Positions 24,328-32,924 of a DNA stretch of 64,000 bases are shown piece after piece. The stretch is from IMG/VR virus record IMGVR_UViG_3300025128_006668, positions 1 to 64,000 of that record. One strand, 5' to 3'. A program made the position numbers and the translations under genes. The notes under the pieces were generated by a model. It did not search any database. It saw nothing but the letters and a program-made list of their open reading frames with translations, and was not told where the DNA came from. The DNA comes from a virus. Position 1 is the stretch's first letter; the number at the start of each line of letters is the position of its first letter.

Positions 24328-25708
24328 TTCCCATAACCACATGTTTCACAATCCTTTAGAAGGAAATGTTCATGACCCAGCACCCATCTGGTCGGATGAC
24401 GAGCTGAGAGATTTTACTGAACAGTTGGCAAACGGCAAAAAGTTTACCCAAGAAGAGCTTGAAAAAATGAAGCAGGGTAAAGTTATGCAAGCTACAGAGG
24501 TTGGAGACGAAAATCTTAGACAAAACTGGCTAAAGAACTACAAGCCACATGTATATGACAAGATGATGAAGTTCCCTGAGAAGATTGCCAATGGAGAAAG
24601 TATTGCTATCATCCAATTTCAATATGACTATCTGTGTAATTTCGACTGTGAGCACTGTTGCATAGACAAGTTCTATGTCCCTAAAGACTGGGAAAAGGCC
24701 AGTGGGAGACGTAAGTTTGAACTAGAAGATGTGCGCCGTCTCTCAAAAGAATGTGATGAGATGGGTCTAGCAAACTTTGTTATCACTGGTGGAGAGCCGT
24801 TGATTATTAAAGAATATGACCAGCTTGTAGAAGCTATTGATCCATCAAAGTTTTATCTTGTTACTGACTCAAACGGCTGGTTCTTAGACTACGAAAAAGC
24901 AAAACACTTGAAAAAGATTGGGGTTGACAAGGTACAGCTCAGCCTAGACGGTGCATCTGCCGAAGACCACGATACATTTCGCAGGGCTCCCGGATCTTGG
25001 GATCGCGTCATGAGAGCTATTGACGCTTGTAAGGAAGCAGACTTGCATGTCATTCTTTCTACAGTTATCTGGAAAGACAGAATATATACAGAAGAATGGA
25101 AAAAATTCTTAGACTTTGCTGCTTCTAAGAAGGTCGGAACATACGTTGTTTATGCAAAGCCTGTAGGAGCATTTGAGAACGTAACTGATCAAATGATGAC
25201 AGAGACCGAAGGTAAAATTCTTCAGCAGTTTGAAGAAGAGTATGATATCTTTACACATATGACACCATCTTATGGGCGTGACATTGGCTGTATTGCTGTC
25301 AAGCGTATCCTGCCTGTTTCTAGATATGGAGATATTATGCCATGTCCGTACCAGCATATATCTTTAGGTAACTTCTTTGAAGAACCATTAAAAGATATAG
25401 TAGGAAGAGCTCTGAATATGAAATGGTTTGATCCTAGAAAGAACATGCCTTGTATCTGCGGCGTAGACAAAGGGTTCATTCAAAATGTCATTTCTGAATC
25501 ATATGGAGACTCTGAAGTTCCTGTTAGGTATGACAAGGTTTTAAACTCAGACGACTTCCTAGACAAAGGAAATATGGGAGACGTTGAGAAAGACAGTGGC
25601 TCCGGCAAAGAAAATGAGACTTGGAAGAATGCTCCTCTCATCACTGTCAAAGGGGCAAAGATCAGGCCTTTCAATCCAGTTACAGATTCTATCAATAGAG
25701 CTACATAA
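24320..25708 (+). CDS. Radical SAM enzyme with SPASM-like C-terminus
   Basis: 462 residues. CNFDCEHC (Cx3Cx2C) coordinates the [4Fe-4S]-SAM cluster. FVITGGEPLI, VQLSLDGASAEDHD and an elongator-like stretch follow, and later cysteines (DIGCIAV, DIMPCPY, MPCICG) suggest an auxiliary cluster. The N-terminal ~95 residues and the acidic C-terminal ~80 residues are extensions. The substrate is unknown; peptide or protein modification is typical of SPASM enzymes. It stands directly upstream of the Fe-S carrier and SufB genes, which could mature its clusters. Confidence 0.85.
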   Translation: MANSHNHMFHNPLEGNVHDPAPIWSDDELRDFTEQLANGKKFTQEELEKMKQGKVMQATEVGDENLRQNWLKNYKPHVYDKMMKFPEKIANGESIAIIQFQYDYLCNFDCEHCCIDKFYVPKDWEKASGRRKFELEDVRRLSKECDEMGLANFVITGGEPLIIKEYDQLVEAIDPSKFYLVTDSNGWFLDYEKAKHLKKIGVDKVQLSLDGASAEDHDTFRRAPGSWDRVMRAIDACKEADLHVILSTVIWKDRIYTEEWKKFLDFAASKKVGTYVVYAKPVGAFENVTDQMMTETEGKILQQFEEEYDIFTHMTPSYGRDIGCIAVKRILPVSRYGDIMPCPYQHISLGNFFEEPLKDIVGRALNMKWFDPRKNMPCICGVDKGFIQNVISESYGDSEVPVRYDKVLNSDDFLDKGNMGDVEKDSGSGKENETWKNAPLITVKGAKIRPFNPVTDSINRAT

Positions 25709-25717
25709 GGAGTAAGC

Positions 25718-26041
25718 ATGATTTCTTTTACCGAAAAAGCACTTGAGGTTATGGCTGACGCTGTAACAGATGAGTCACAAATGATAAGAGTATCCGTCAC
25801 AGGAGGAGGATGTTCTGGTTTCATGTATGGCGTTACAGTTGAAGACACTCCAAGAGAGGACGATCTTGTAATTGAGTTTGATGGTGTCAATCTTAAAATA
25901 TGTATAGACCCTAAAAGCTCTTTTATGCTAGACAAAACGATAGTAGACTATGAGTCCACTCTCGCCCAGTCGGGATTCAAATTTGTAAACGAAAACGCTA
26001 CTAAAACTTGTGGGTGCGGTCAATCTTTTGGCTGCGGTTAG
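25718..26041 (+). CDS. A-type iron-sulfur carrier (IscA/ErpA/HesB family)
   Basis: 107 residues. ISFTEKALEVMADAV, VTGGGCSGFMYGV and TCGCGQSF place the three conserved cysteines, with an extra GCG tail. The family receives and hands over Fe-S clusters. AAGGAG precedes the ATG. It lies between the radical SAM enzyme and SufB. A-type carriers are known in marine phages. Confidence 0.92.
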   Translation: MISFTEKALEVMADAVTDESQMIRVSVTGGGCSGFMYGVTVEDTPREDDLVIEFDGVNLKICIDPKSSFMLDKTIVDYESTLAQSGFKFVNENATKTCGCGQSFGCG

Positions 26042-26044
26042 AAA

Positions 26045-27448
26045 ATGTCTTCTACTATAGAGCAGCCCTCTAAAGAAGAATATCAGTATGGCTTTAAAGA
26101 CAACCATGCTAATATAGAAACCTTTGAGAAGGGCTTAACTTCAAAAACTGTAAAAAAAATATCTAGCATCAAGAAAGAGCCCAAGTGGATGCTTGAGCGA
26201 AGACTTGAGGCTTTGGATATATTCCATAGCAAGCCGATGCCTGAATGGGGCGGTAATATGGATGGTATAGACTTTGACAATATTGTATACTATGTCAGAC
26301 CATCAGAGAAGCAAGAGAAGGACTGGGATAGTGTACCCGAAGAGATCAGGGACACATACGATAAGCTAGGGATACCAGAAGCAGAAAAAAAATACTTAGC
26401 TGGCGTCAAAGCGCAGTATGAGAGCGAAGTTATATATGGTAGCTTAGATAAAGACCTGCAGGATATGGGCGTTCTTTTTCTCAGCACAGACGAAGCTCTG
26501 AAGAACCATGAGGAGTTGTTCCACGAATACTTCGGAAAAATCATACCTTCTAGAGATAATAAGTTTGCTGCCCTTAATACCGCCGTATGGTCTGGTGGGA
26601 GCTTTATTTACTTGCCTAAAGGCGTAAGTATAGATTTTCCTCTTCAAGCGTACTTCAGAATCAATCTGGAAAATATGGGACAGTTTGAGAGAACGTTAAT
26701 CATATGCGACGAAGACTCGCAGGCCCATTATGTAGAAGGCTGCACAGCCCCTGTTTATTCCACAGATTCCCTGCACTCGGCAGTTGTTGAAATAATAACA
26801 AAGAAGAACTCTAGATTCAGGTATAGCACAATACAAAACTGGTCTAACAATGTCTACAATCTAGTTACAAAAAGAGCTTATGCCTACGAAAATAGCGTCA
26901 TGGAGTGGATAGACGGAAATTTAGGATCTAAGCTGACGATGAAATATCCTGCTATATATCTAATGGGAGAAGGGGCTCACGGAGAAGTTCTTAGTGTTGC
27001 TTTCGCCTGCAAAGGTCAACATCAAGATGCGGGGGCAAAAGTTGTTCATGTTGCTCCAAATACATCGAGCAATATACTTTCTAAATCAATATCAAAGGAC
27101 GGCGGAAGATCTTCTTATAGAGGTCTTTGTCGAGTAGAGAAAGGCGCAGTAAACAGTAAATCGAATGTAGTATGTGATGCTCTGATACTTGACGAGGAAA
27201 GCAAGAGCGATACATACCCATACATAGAAATAATGGAACAGAGCTCCTCGGTAGGCCATGAGGCTAGCGTATCCAGAATAGGCGAGGAACAGTTATTTTA
27301 CCTAAAATCTAGAGGCTTGACTGAAGAAGAGGCTTCTAGTATGATTGTAGGAGGTTTTGTAGAGCCCTTAACGAAGGTTCTTCCTATGGAGTATAGTGTC
27401 GAACTTAACAAGTTGATACAGCTTCAAATGGAAGGGTCTATAGGCTAA
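26045..27448 (+). CDS. sufB: SufB Fe-S cluster assembly scaffold
   Basis: 467 residues, full SufB length. The N-terminal [11 protein letters not shown] and [12 protein letters not shown], the core [39 protein letters not shown] and [13 protein letters not shown], and the C-terminal [17 protein letters not shown] and [16 protein letters not shown] all match SufB, not SufD. SufB normally works as SufBC2D. No sufC, sufD or sufS is in the window, so it may use host partners. Viral sufB is uncommon. Confidence 0.93.
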   Translation: MSSTIEQPSKEEYQYGFKDNHANIETFEKGLTSKTVKKISSIKKEPKWMLERRLEALDIFHSKPMPEWGGNMDGIDFDNIVYYVRPSEKQEKDWDSVPEEIRDTYDKLGIPEAEKKYLAGVKAQYESEVIYGSLDKDLQDMGVLFLSTDEALKNHEELFHEYFGKIIPSRDNKFAALNTAVWSGGSFIYLPKGVSIDFPLQAYFRINLENMGQFERTLIICDEDSQAHYVEGCTAPVYSTDSLHSAVVEIITKKNSRFRYSTIQNWSNNVYNLVTKRAYAYENSVMEWIDGNLGSKLTMKYPAIYLMGEGAHGEVLSVAFACKGQHQDAGAKVVHVAPNTSSNILSKSISKDGGRSSYRGLCRVEKGAVNSKSNVVCDALILDEESKSDTYPYIEIMEQSSSVGHEASVSRIGEEQLFYLKSRGLTEEEASSMIVGGFVEPLTKVLPMEYSVELNKLIQLQMEGSIG

Positions 27449-27471
27449 GTTTATTAAAGAAAGGTGATACG

Positions 27472-27666
27472 ATGCCATTAAAAAGATGCTCAGAAAATAA
27501 TAAGTCCGGATGGAAATGGGGAGACCAAGGTAAATGTTATACAGGAGAAGACGCTAAGAAAAAAGCGTTGAAGCAAGGAGTTGCTATAGAAGGCCCCAAA
27601 AAATTCAGTGAGATGGCAAAGCAAAAGATCCAAGACATCAAGGAGTCGATTAAAAAGGAGCAGTAG
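27472..27666 (+). CDS. Conserved small phage protein
   Basis: 64 residues: PLKRCSENNKSGWKWGDQGKC followed by YTGEDAKKKALKQGVAIEG and a lysine-rich helix. The motif (KRC-ENGKPG-KWG--GKCYTG--A) recurs in many tailed phages as a stand-alone small protein of unknown role; I recognise it from memory, not by search. AAAGGTG precedes the ATG. Confidence 0.65.
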   Translation: MPLKRCSENNKSGWKWGDQGKCYTGEDAKKKALKQGVAIEGPKKFSEMAKQKIQDIKESIKKEQ

Positions 27667-27978
27667 ATGAGTTCTAGCAGTAGAAATATTTTAGGAACAC
27701 TTACAGTACTAATTTTATTTTATTCGTTAACATACAAAGGAGAAAGTGACATGACGACAGAACCCGCAGCAGCAACAGAGGCTGAAGAAAAGGATTGTGG
27801 ATGTCAGCCACAACGCACCAGCGACACTGCCGAGTCTATAGTCTCTAACTTAGACCTAAGAACAAAGACTAAGATGCTCTCTTCGTCACACACCCCAAAG
27901 GACGTTCTTGTTCGCGCTTTACAAATGCAAATTGTAGAAGGCGCATGGCTAGAAAAAGCAAAGCAAGCTGGCTATTAA
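27667..27978 (+). CDS. Small membrane protein with Cys-rich linker
   Basis: 103 residues. One transmembrane helix near the N-terminus (ILGTLTVLILFYSLTY) precedes an Ala/Glu-rich segment with DCGCQ, then a helical C-terminal domain (KTKMLSSSHTPKDVLVRALQ). It starts directly at the stop of the previous gene; the internal ATG at 27751 (MTTEPAAA), preceded by AAAGGAGAAAG, could initiate a soluble form. No family recognised. Confidence 0.6.
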   Translation: MSSSSRNILGTLTVLILFYSLTYKGESDMTTEPAAATEAEEKDCGCQPQRTSDTAESIVSNLDLRTKTKMLSSSHTPKDVLVRALQMQIVEGAWLEKAKQAGY

Positions 27979-28025
27979 ATATGTAGAATTTTACATTTTT
28001 ATTTTCTTTCTCGCCATTTTTGATT

Positions 28026-28031
28026 TATAAT
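28026..28031 (+). promoter_or_regulatory. -10-like element (TATAATATATTGG)
   Basis: TATAAT followed by ATATTGGA, immediately before GGAGG and the ATG at 28047. A very similar TTTAATATATTGGA lies at about 35987-36000 before another gene. The -35 region is AT-rich without a clear box. Confidence 0.4.
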
Positions 28032-28046
28032 ATATTGGAGGACGAT

Positions 28047-28283
28047 ATGTCATATGCACTTTTAACCTCTACCTATTTCCCACTGAAGAAGGGTTGCTCA
28101 TACAGAATACTAGATGAGGGACTTGACTGGGTTAGCATCAAATACAAAGGATCGGGGATTGTAGTCCCAAGATGCTTGATACACCCAGACCCAATGGGAG
28201 AACTTTTTAAAATTACGGATTACATCGAAGAAGAAGAGTGTCTTCTTGATGATTTACTAGTAGAGAGTGTTATCTTTATTTAA
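28047..28283 (+). CDS. Hypothetical protein, 78 aa
   Basis: The start is the ATG after TTGGAGGACGAT, a strong ribosome site. It is a soluble, SH3-like small protein (YFPLKKGCSYRILDEGLDWVS, then GIVVPRCLIHPDPMG) with an acidic, hydrophobic end. No family recognised. Confidence 0.6.
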   Translation: MSYALLTSTYFPLKKGCSYRILDEGLDWVSIKYKGSGIVVPRCLIHPDPMGELFKITDYIEEEECLLDDLLVESVIFI

Positions 28284-28296
28284 CTAAGGAACTACA

Positions 28297-28533
28297 ATGA
28301 AGAACAATGAAACTACAAACTGGGATTTACTTCTTTCCCGCCGCCAAAATCAAGCTACGATGAAGCGTTTTGCTACTGGCCAGTTAACAACGACTGCTGT
28401 GACAAAGCGATTTCAGAATACTGAGTATGCTGGAGAATTCAGACGCTTGATTCGTAACAATGGGACTACCTATGCCAGACGACTAGCTCGAAAGGCTTTG
28501 CGGTACCGAGGAATCCTTCAACCTTCATCTTAA
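28297..28533 (+). CDS. Hypothetical basic protein, 78 aa
   Basis: Basic and Thr/Arg-rich, probably helical (KRFATGQLTTTAVTKRF, then YARRLARKALRYRG), so nucleic-acid binding is plausible. AAGGA precedes the ATG. It lies 19 nt upstream of the SSB gene. No family recognised. Confidence 0.55.
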   Translation: MKNNETTNWDLLLSRRQNQATMKRFATGQLTTTAVTKRFQNTEYAGEFRRLIRNNGTTYARRLARKALRYRGILQPSS

Positions 28534-28552
28534 AATTAAAAGGAGAACTTAG

Positions 28553-28948
28553 ATGAGCGATATTAATAAAGTTATTATTACAGGACGAGTTACTAGAGAT
28601 AGCGAACTCAGAACAACACCTAACGGCACGGCTGTTTCAGATGTAAGTGTTGTTTCAAACAGAGTATGGAGTAAGGCCGGTGATCGTCAAGAGGAATCTA
28701 CTTTTGTAGATGTAACCCTCTGGGGAAAGCAGGCAGAGTCCCTGACACCCTACCTAACTAAAGGACGACATGTTATGGTAGAAGCACGGCTAAAGCTTAA
28801 CAGCTGGGAAACCGACGAGGGTGTCAAGCGTAACAAGTTGACTCTTGTCGCTGAGAATGTCAACCTTACGCCAAACAATGCCAATCCTAGCCAATCAAAG
28901 CAGGAAACGGTTAGTGCATCCTCTAAGGACGACGATGCCCCGTTCTAA
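28553..28948 (+). CDS. ssb: Single-stranded DNA-binding protein
   Basis: 131 residues. The OB-fold opens NKVIITGRVTRDSELRTTPNG, with VSVVSNRVW and STFVDVTLWGKQAES, YLTKGRHVMVEARLK and KLTLVAENV typical of bacterial SSB. A Ser/Gln-rich tail ends in DDDAPF, the acidic tip that recruits partners. It should coat replication forks. AAAAGGAG precedes the ATG, and a strong terminator follows. Confidence 0.93.
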   Translation: MSDINKVIITGRVTRDSELRTTPNGTAVSDVSVVSNRVWSKAGDRQEESTFVDVTLWGKQAESLTPYLTKGRHVMVEARLKLNSWETDEGVKRNKLTLVAENVNLTPNNANPSQSKQETVSASSKDDDAPF

Positions 28949-28968
28949 TGCTTAGGTCTTAGGTATCA

Positions 28969-28999
28969 AAAGGGTTGCATATTGCAGCCCTTTATTTTT
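28969..28999 (+). terminator. Rho-independent terminator after ssb
   Basis: An 11-bp stem, AAAGGGTTGCA/TGCAGCCCTTT (one G-U pair), with a TAT loop, is followed by ATTTTTG. It ends the transcript that includes ssb. Confidence 0.8.
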
Positions 29000-29013
29000 G
29001 TAAGGATATAATA

Positions 29014-29109
29014 ATGGAAAGTATTTTGTTTGACCCTCTTTTTTGGTGGTGCGCTATTGAAACAGAATATGAGATAGAGGAAGAAGAGTACTGCTATGAA
29101 GAAAATTAA
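29014..29109 (+). CDS. Very small acidic protein, 31 aa
   Basis: ATG preceded by TAAGGA; the product opens MESILFDPLFWWC and ends in an acidic run (EIEEEEYCYEEN). It overlaps the glycosyltransferase start by 14 nt and may serve mainly for translational coupling. No family recognised. Confidence 0.4.
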   Translation: MESILFDPLFWWCAIETEYEIEEEEYCYEEN

Positions 29110-30205
29110 CTTAATGGCTCCCGTAAATAAACTAGGGTATGGAGTCGCCGGAGCAAACATTGCTCATGAGCTCAACAAAATTTGCCAAGTCTCTCTCTTC
29201 CCAATAGGAAATGCGATAGATCCTCCTAGTCAAGGTGTATCGTCGAAACTCCAAGTGATGCTAGATAGGAAGTCAAGCTTTGACAAAGATGCTACGTGTA
29301 TTAAAATCTGGCATGAATTTTCTTTAGCCGAGAGAATAGGTGCTGGAAAGTTCATAGCGTTCCCATTCTTTGAAGTTAATAAGTTTGATAAAGTAAGAAA
29401 GCACCATATAGAGTCTTGTGATAAAGTAGTAGCGTCATGCGGATGGGCAAAGGACATCATTCTTTCTGAGACAGAGCAGAAGAACGTATCTGTTGTACCC
29501 CTAGGAGTAGACACGTCAGTTTTTTCTTTCATAGAAGAAGAGCAATATCCCCAAGAAAAATGTGTGTTCTTTAACTGTGGCAAGTGGGAGAAAAGAAAAG
29601 GTCATGATATACTCCTTGAGCTGTTCAAGCAAGCATTCCCAAACAATAATGATGTTGAGCTCTGGATGATGACTCAGAACCCTCTCTTTGACCAAAGGTC
29701 AAATGATAATTGGAACAACTATTACAAGTCAGATCCAAGAGTTGTCCTTGTAGGGAGAACTGAAACCCAAGAAGAGCTCGCTAAAATTATGAGACATACA
29801 ACTTGTGGTGTCTTTCCAAGTAGAGCAGAGGGATGGAATTTAGAAGCGCTGGAAATGATGGCGCTTGGCAAAGACATAATTATAACAAATTATTCTGCAC
29901 ATACAGAATTCTGCAACAGTGATAACTCACACCTCATAGAACCAATAGGCTTAGAGCCGGCTGTCGATGGAGTGTTTTTCAACGGGGACTTCGATGCAGA
30001 GTGGATGTCTTTAGACGGACTAGAAAAACAAATAATTTCAGAGATGAGATCTGTTTATGAGACATGGAAAAAGTCCAAAGGAATATTAGAGCCTAACTAT
30101 GCCGGAATAGAAACTGCAAACAAGTTTTCTTGGTCAGAGACCGCTAAAAAGTTACTTAAGGAATCATATGAAGATTCCAAGAATCAGGAGACTGTAGATG
30201 TATGA
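29096..30205 (+). CDS. GT4-family glycosyltransferase (GT-B)
   Basis: 369 residues. The N-domain has MAPVNKLGYGVAGANIAHEL. The C-domain has VVPLGVDTSVFSF, FNCGKWEKRKGHDILLE, VVLVGRTETQEELAKIM and the donor-site block VFPSRAEGWNLEALEMMALGK (E-x7-E). Retaining hexosyltransferases of this type build surface glycans or glucosylate DNA bases. It is separate from the main glycan island and next to nucleotide-metabolism genes. Confidence 0.85.
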   Translation: MKKINLMAPVNKLGYGVAGANIAHELNKICQVSLFPIGNAIDPPSQGVSSKLQVMLDRKSSFDKDATCIKIWHEFSLAERIGAGKFIAFPFFEVNKFDKVRKHHIESCDKVVASCGWAKDIILSETEQKNVSVVPLGVDTSVFSFIEEEQYPQEKCVFFNCGKWEKRKGHDILLELFKQAFPNNNDVELWMMTQNPLFDQRSNDNWNNYYKSDPRVVLVGRTETQEELAKIMRHTTCGVFPSRAEGWNLEALEMMALGKDIIITNYSAHTEFCNSDNSHLIEPIGLEPAVDGVFFNGDFDAEWMSLDGLEKQIISEMRSVYETWKKSKGILEPNYAGIETANKFSWSETAKKLLKESYEDSKNQETVDV

Positions 30206-30623
30206 CTTCTTTGAGGCGAAGAAACTCCACAAGTCTGCCCATTGGCCGACAAAAGGCCATGTTGATGATGCAGGATGGGATCTATACTCCTTTGAAACAA
30301 TCGCTATACCTGCTGGGGCCACTGTGATTGTTCCTACGGGCATCGCCATGGCAATCCCTAAAGGTTATGCTGGTCTTATATGGGACAGGTCTTCTATGGG
30401 TGTTAAAGGTATACATAGGCATGCAGGAGTTATTGACTGTGGATACAGGGGAGAGATCAGGGTCTGCTTGCACAATGCAACAAAAGAAACCTATCACATT
30501 AAAAAAGGAGATAGGATTGCACAGATGTTAATACAACAAGTCCCAAACTTTATAATGCATACAGTAGAGAATCTTGACTCGACAGATAGAGGTGACGGTG
30601 GATTTGGGAGTACAGGAAAATGA
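30198..30623 (+). CDS. dut: dUTP diphosphatase
   Basis: 141 residues with all five trimeric dUTPase motifs: DAGWDLYS, WDRSSMGVKG, GVIDCGYRGEI, KGDRIAQMLI and RGDGGFGSTG. It cleaves dUTP to dUMP, keeping uracil out of DNA and feeding thymidylate synthesis. It overlaps both neighbours by a few bases. Confidence 0.94.
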   Translation: MYDFFEAKKLHKSAHWPTKGHVDDAGWDLYSFETIAIPAGATVIVPTGIAMAIPKGYAGLIWDRSSMGVKGIHRHAGVIDCGYRGEIRVCLHNATKETYHIKKGDRIAQMLIQQVPNFIMHTVENLDSTDRGDGGFGSTGK

Positions 30624-31156
30624 AACTCGGTGGAATGAGAACCTATCTTGCCGGTGCAATGGATCGTGTAGACGATGGAGGTGTCGGCTGGCGAAATGAA
30701 ATAACTCCGGAGCTGGAGGCCTTGGGTGTCACCGTTCTCAACCCATGCGACAAGCCTATTGAGATCGCAATAGAAGATGACAAGACAAGAAGAGATATAG
30801 AATTCTTAAAAGACACCGAGGACTACTCTTCTATAAGAGAGCGATACAGAGTAATTAGAACATTAGACCTAAGATGTGTTGATGTTTCTGATTTCATTAT
30901 TGCCTCTATAGATATTGATGTTCATGCTTGTGGGACGTATGAGGAAATAGTAGTAGCTAACAGTCAAAAGAAACCTGTCTTAATATGGTGCCAGCAGGGC
31001 AAAAAATATGCTCCAAACTGGCTTTTCTTTATGCTTCCTCATCAGCATATATTCGGTTCTCTTCAGGAACTTACTAATTATCTACACAATGTATCTTCAG
31101 GGATTGATCGTAAACATTATAAGAGATGGTTCTTTTTTGATCAAGAAAGAATGTAA
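30620..31156 (+). CDS. Nucleoside 2-deoxyribosyltransferase-like protein
   Basis: 178 residues. MRTYLAGAMDRVDDGGVGWR, the VSDFIIASIDIDVHACGTYEE acidic/Glu motif and KKPVLIWCQQG match the nucleoside deoxyribosyltransferase/MazG-like Rossmann family. It may exchange or hydrolyse the base of (deoxy)nucleosides or nucleotides. The start could be the ATG at 30635. It lies between dUTPase and a small membrane protein. Confidence 0.7.
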   Translation: MKLGGMRTYLAGAMDRVDDGGVGWRNEITPELEALGVTVLNPCDKPIEIAIEDDKTRRDIEFLKDTEDYSSIRERYRVIRTLDLRCVDVSDFIIASIDIDVHACGTYEEIVVANSQKKPVLIWCQQGKKYAPNWLFFMLPHQHIFGSLQELTNYLHNVSSGIDRKHYKRWFFFDQERM

Positions 31157-31317
31157 TGTATTCTATATGGGCAATATCTATAACTTCTGTATGCTATACA
31201 GTAACCTCTATAGGATGCATAAAAGACCGTGACTATCCCCATGCTTTAATGTGGTTTGCTTATGCCTTAGCTAATATAGGTCTTCTTTGGTATGAGATAC
31301 AGAAACAAAAACCATAA
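31156..31317 (+). CDS. Small membrane protein, two predicted helices
   Basis: 53 residues. Hydrophobic segments at about residues 3-21 (IWAISITSVCYTVTSIG) and 30-46 (ALMWFAYALANIGLLWY) flank a charged loop CIKDRDYPH; the C-terminus is basic. It overlaps the previous stop (TAATG). A holin-like role is possible but unsupported. Confidence 0.5.
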   Translation: MYSIWAISITSVCYTVTSIGCIKDRDYPHALMWFAYALANIGLLWYEIQKQKP

Positions 31318-31346
31318 TTCCACTTTTAATACGCTGTTTTGTGGGG

Positions 31347-31352
31347 TATAAT
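31347..31352 (+). promoter_or_regulatory. -10 element in GGGGTATAATATAGTA repeat
   Basis: The 16-base block is identical to that at 5202-5217. Here the ATG of the next gene begins only five bases after TATAAT, so a transcript from this element would be leaderless or would miss that ATG. Confidence 0.45.
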
Positions 31353-31357
31353 ATAGT

Positions 31358-31762
31358 ATGAGGAAGTGTTTTACCATATTGAAATCTTTTTTTTCAAAAG
31401 ATAAAAACGTCGAAGAGCCTGAAGAAGTTTCGGAGCTATACATCAATGATGAAGATGTAGGTTGCGAAATTGTTTTTAGGATAGATACTGCCACTGGAGA
31501 CTTTAATGTAGTAGTAGAACCAAAAGACACATCAGAAGATTCTGCTGCAGTTATTGGTCTATTACTATATTACGTAAACTCTGGTCACATGGAAGATTAC
31601 TTTGTTCAAGCTTTCAATAATTGGAGTGGGCTCAATGCGGAAAGGCAAGCATTCTGCAAAACCCTACTTCAAGAATGGGTAATAAATACCACCACTTACA
31701 AAGACCTAGTCGATCAGGATAAGCTTGCTGTTAACCCTAGGGATGTTTTTAGAGATGGTTAA
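31358..31762 (+). CDS. Hypothetical protein, 134 aa
   Basis: A soluble acidic protein with VGCEIVFRIDTATGDFNVVVE and SAAVIGLLLYYVNSGHMEDY, ending in a Tyr/Asp-rich helix. Genes of similar character occur in T4-like cyanophages, but I cannot name the family with certainty. The start has no ribosome site and sits just below a TATAAT element. Confidence 0.6.
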   Translation: MRKCFTILKSFFSKDKNVEEPEEVSELYINDEDVGCEIVFRIDTATGDFNVVVEPKDTSEDSAAVIGLLLYYVNSGHMEDYFVQAFNNWSGLNAERQAFCKTLLQEWVINTTTYKDLVDQDKLAVNPRDVFRDG

Positions 31763-32225
31763 TGTTACAAAGAGAGACAGCGTTATGAGCGAGTATAATA
31801 AGTTCCCAGAGTCTGCAGAGGTCTATTGGGAAAAGTGGGTAGATGTTTATGAACAGGAAATGGATGCTCTTGAAGAAGAAATTTTAAGACAAGAGCTTCT
31901 GCAACAAGAGCTTGAAGAATTGGACGACGGATATGCCGGCTATGGAGATGAGCCAGAATTGGCCCCGTTCAGTAAGATCAAAACAATACTTACTCCTTTT
32001 GGGGTTCTTCCTCTAACTGAGCAAAGTCTTGCAAGCACGCATTTTAAATTTTGGGTAGGTCACACAAACTTTAAGATACTTAAAAAGCACGTCTTAATGA
32101 TAGAAAATGTAATGGGCGTAGAGACTGTAGATGTCATGACACCATATAGGTTTAGAATATCTGTGGCAAAACTTTTTAAAGATAGAGATGTTATGTCCTT
32201 GGTGAGGACGACTCTAATAAACTAA
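31755..32225 (+). CDS. Conserved phage protein of unknown function
   Basis: 156 residues from the ATG overlapping the previous stop; ATG 31785 (MSEYNKFPESAE) is an alternative. An acidic coiled-coil-like segment (EMDALEEEILRQELLQQELE) leads to a compact domain: ILTPFGVLPLTEQSLAS, KFWVGHTNFKI, then VETVDVMTPYRFRISVAKLF. The latter looks like a conserved T4-like phage domain of unknown role. Confidence 0.65.
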   Translation: MVNVTKRDSVMSEYNKFPESAEVYWEKWVDVYEQEMDALEEEILRQELLQQELEELDDGYAGYGDEPELAPFSKIKTILTPFGVLPLTEQSLASTHFKFWVGHTNFKILKKHVLMIENVMGVETVDVMTPYRFRISVAKLFKDRDVMSLVRTTLIN

Positions 32226-32924
32226 ATGGTAAATGATAAAAAAAATAGCTCAGGAAACGACATATTAGATGAGTTGCACAGCTACAGCGTCTTGCCTAGT
32301 ACTAGAGAGCTACTGCTTCACAGCACTATGGAGTCCGAAGACAATGGTATAGATTTTAGAGTAGCTACGAAATTCATAAAGAACCTAAGGTTACTTGAAT
32401 CAGATTCTAATAAGCCAATTATTCTACACCTTCTTTCTACTGGTGGTAGCTGGAATGATGGCATGGCTATATACGATGCAATAAAAGACAGCAGCTGTGA
32501 GTTCGTAGTAATAACTCATGGGATAGCTGCATCTATGGGAAGTTTAATCCCTCAGGCTGTTCATAGGAAGGGCCTTAGGATTACTATGCCAAACTGCGAA
32601 TGGATGGTTCACGAAGGCTTCAGTGAGATCTATGGTACTTACAGACAAGTCATATCTAGTGCTCAGTGGGATGCTGTTGTAAGAAAAAAGTGCTATGAGC
32701 TATATGCTGATGTCTGCCATAGCACAGGTGAATTTTTTCATAAGAAAAGTAATTCTCAGGTTAAGAATTATATAAAAAGAAAACTAGAAGCAAAGGAAGA
32801 CTGGTGGCTTTCAGCTGAAGACTCAGTTCGTTTTGGGTTATGTGATTATGTTGCTGGGGATGAAAAAGTAGGGAATATACAAAATATAGTATCAAATGTT
32901 TCTAGAATTCTGCAACTACAATAA
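32226..32924 (+). CDS. ClpP-like serine protease (S14)
   Basis: 232 residues. PIILHLLSTGGSWNDGMAIYD gives the oxyanion region, THGIAASMGSLIPQA the nucleophile Ser, and NCEWMVHEGF the His. The C-terminal part (WWLSAEDSVRFGLCDYV) matches the ClpP end. It may process phage proteins, such as a prohead protease, or tune host proteolysis; with tmRNA also present, degradation of tagged proteins is a tempting link. No ClpX/A is in the window. Confidence 0.85.
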   Translation: MVNDKKNSSGNDILDELHSYSVLPSTRELLLHSTMESEDNGIDFRVATKFIKNLRLLESDSNKPIILHLLSTGGSWNDGMAIYDAIKDSSCEFVVITHGIAASMGSLIPQAVHRKGLRITMPNCEWMVHEGFSEIYGTYRQVISSAQWDAVVRKKCYELYADVCHSTGEFFHKKSNSQVKNYIKRKLEAKEDWWLSAEDSVRFGLCDYVAGDEKVGNIQNIVSNVSRILQLQ

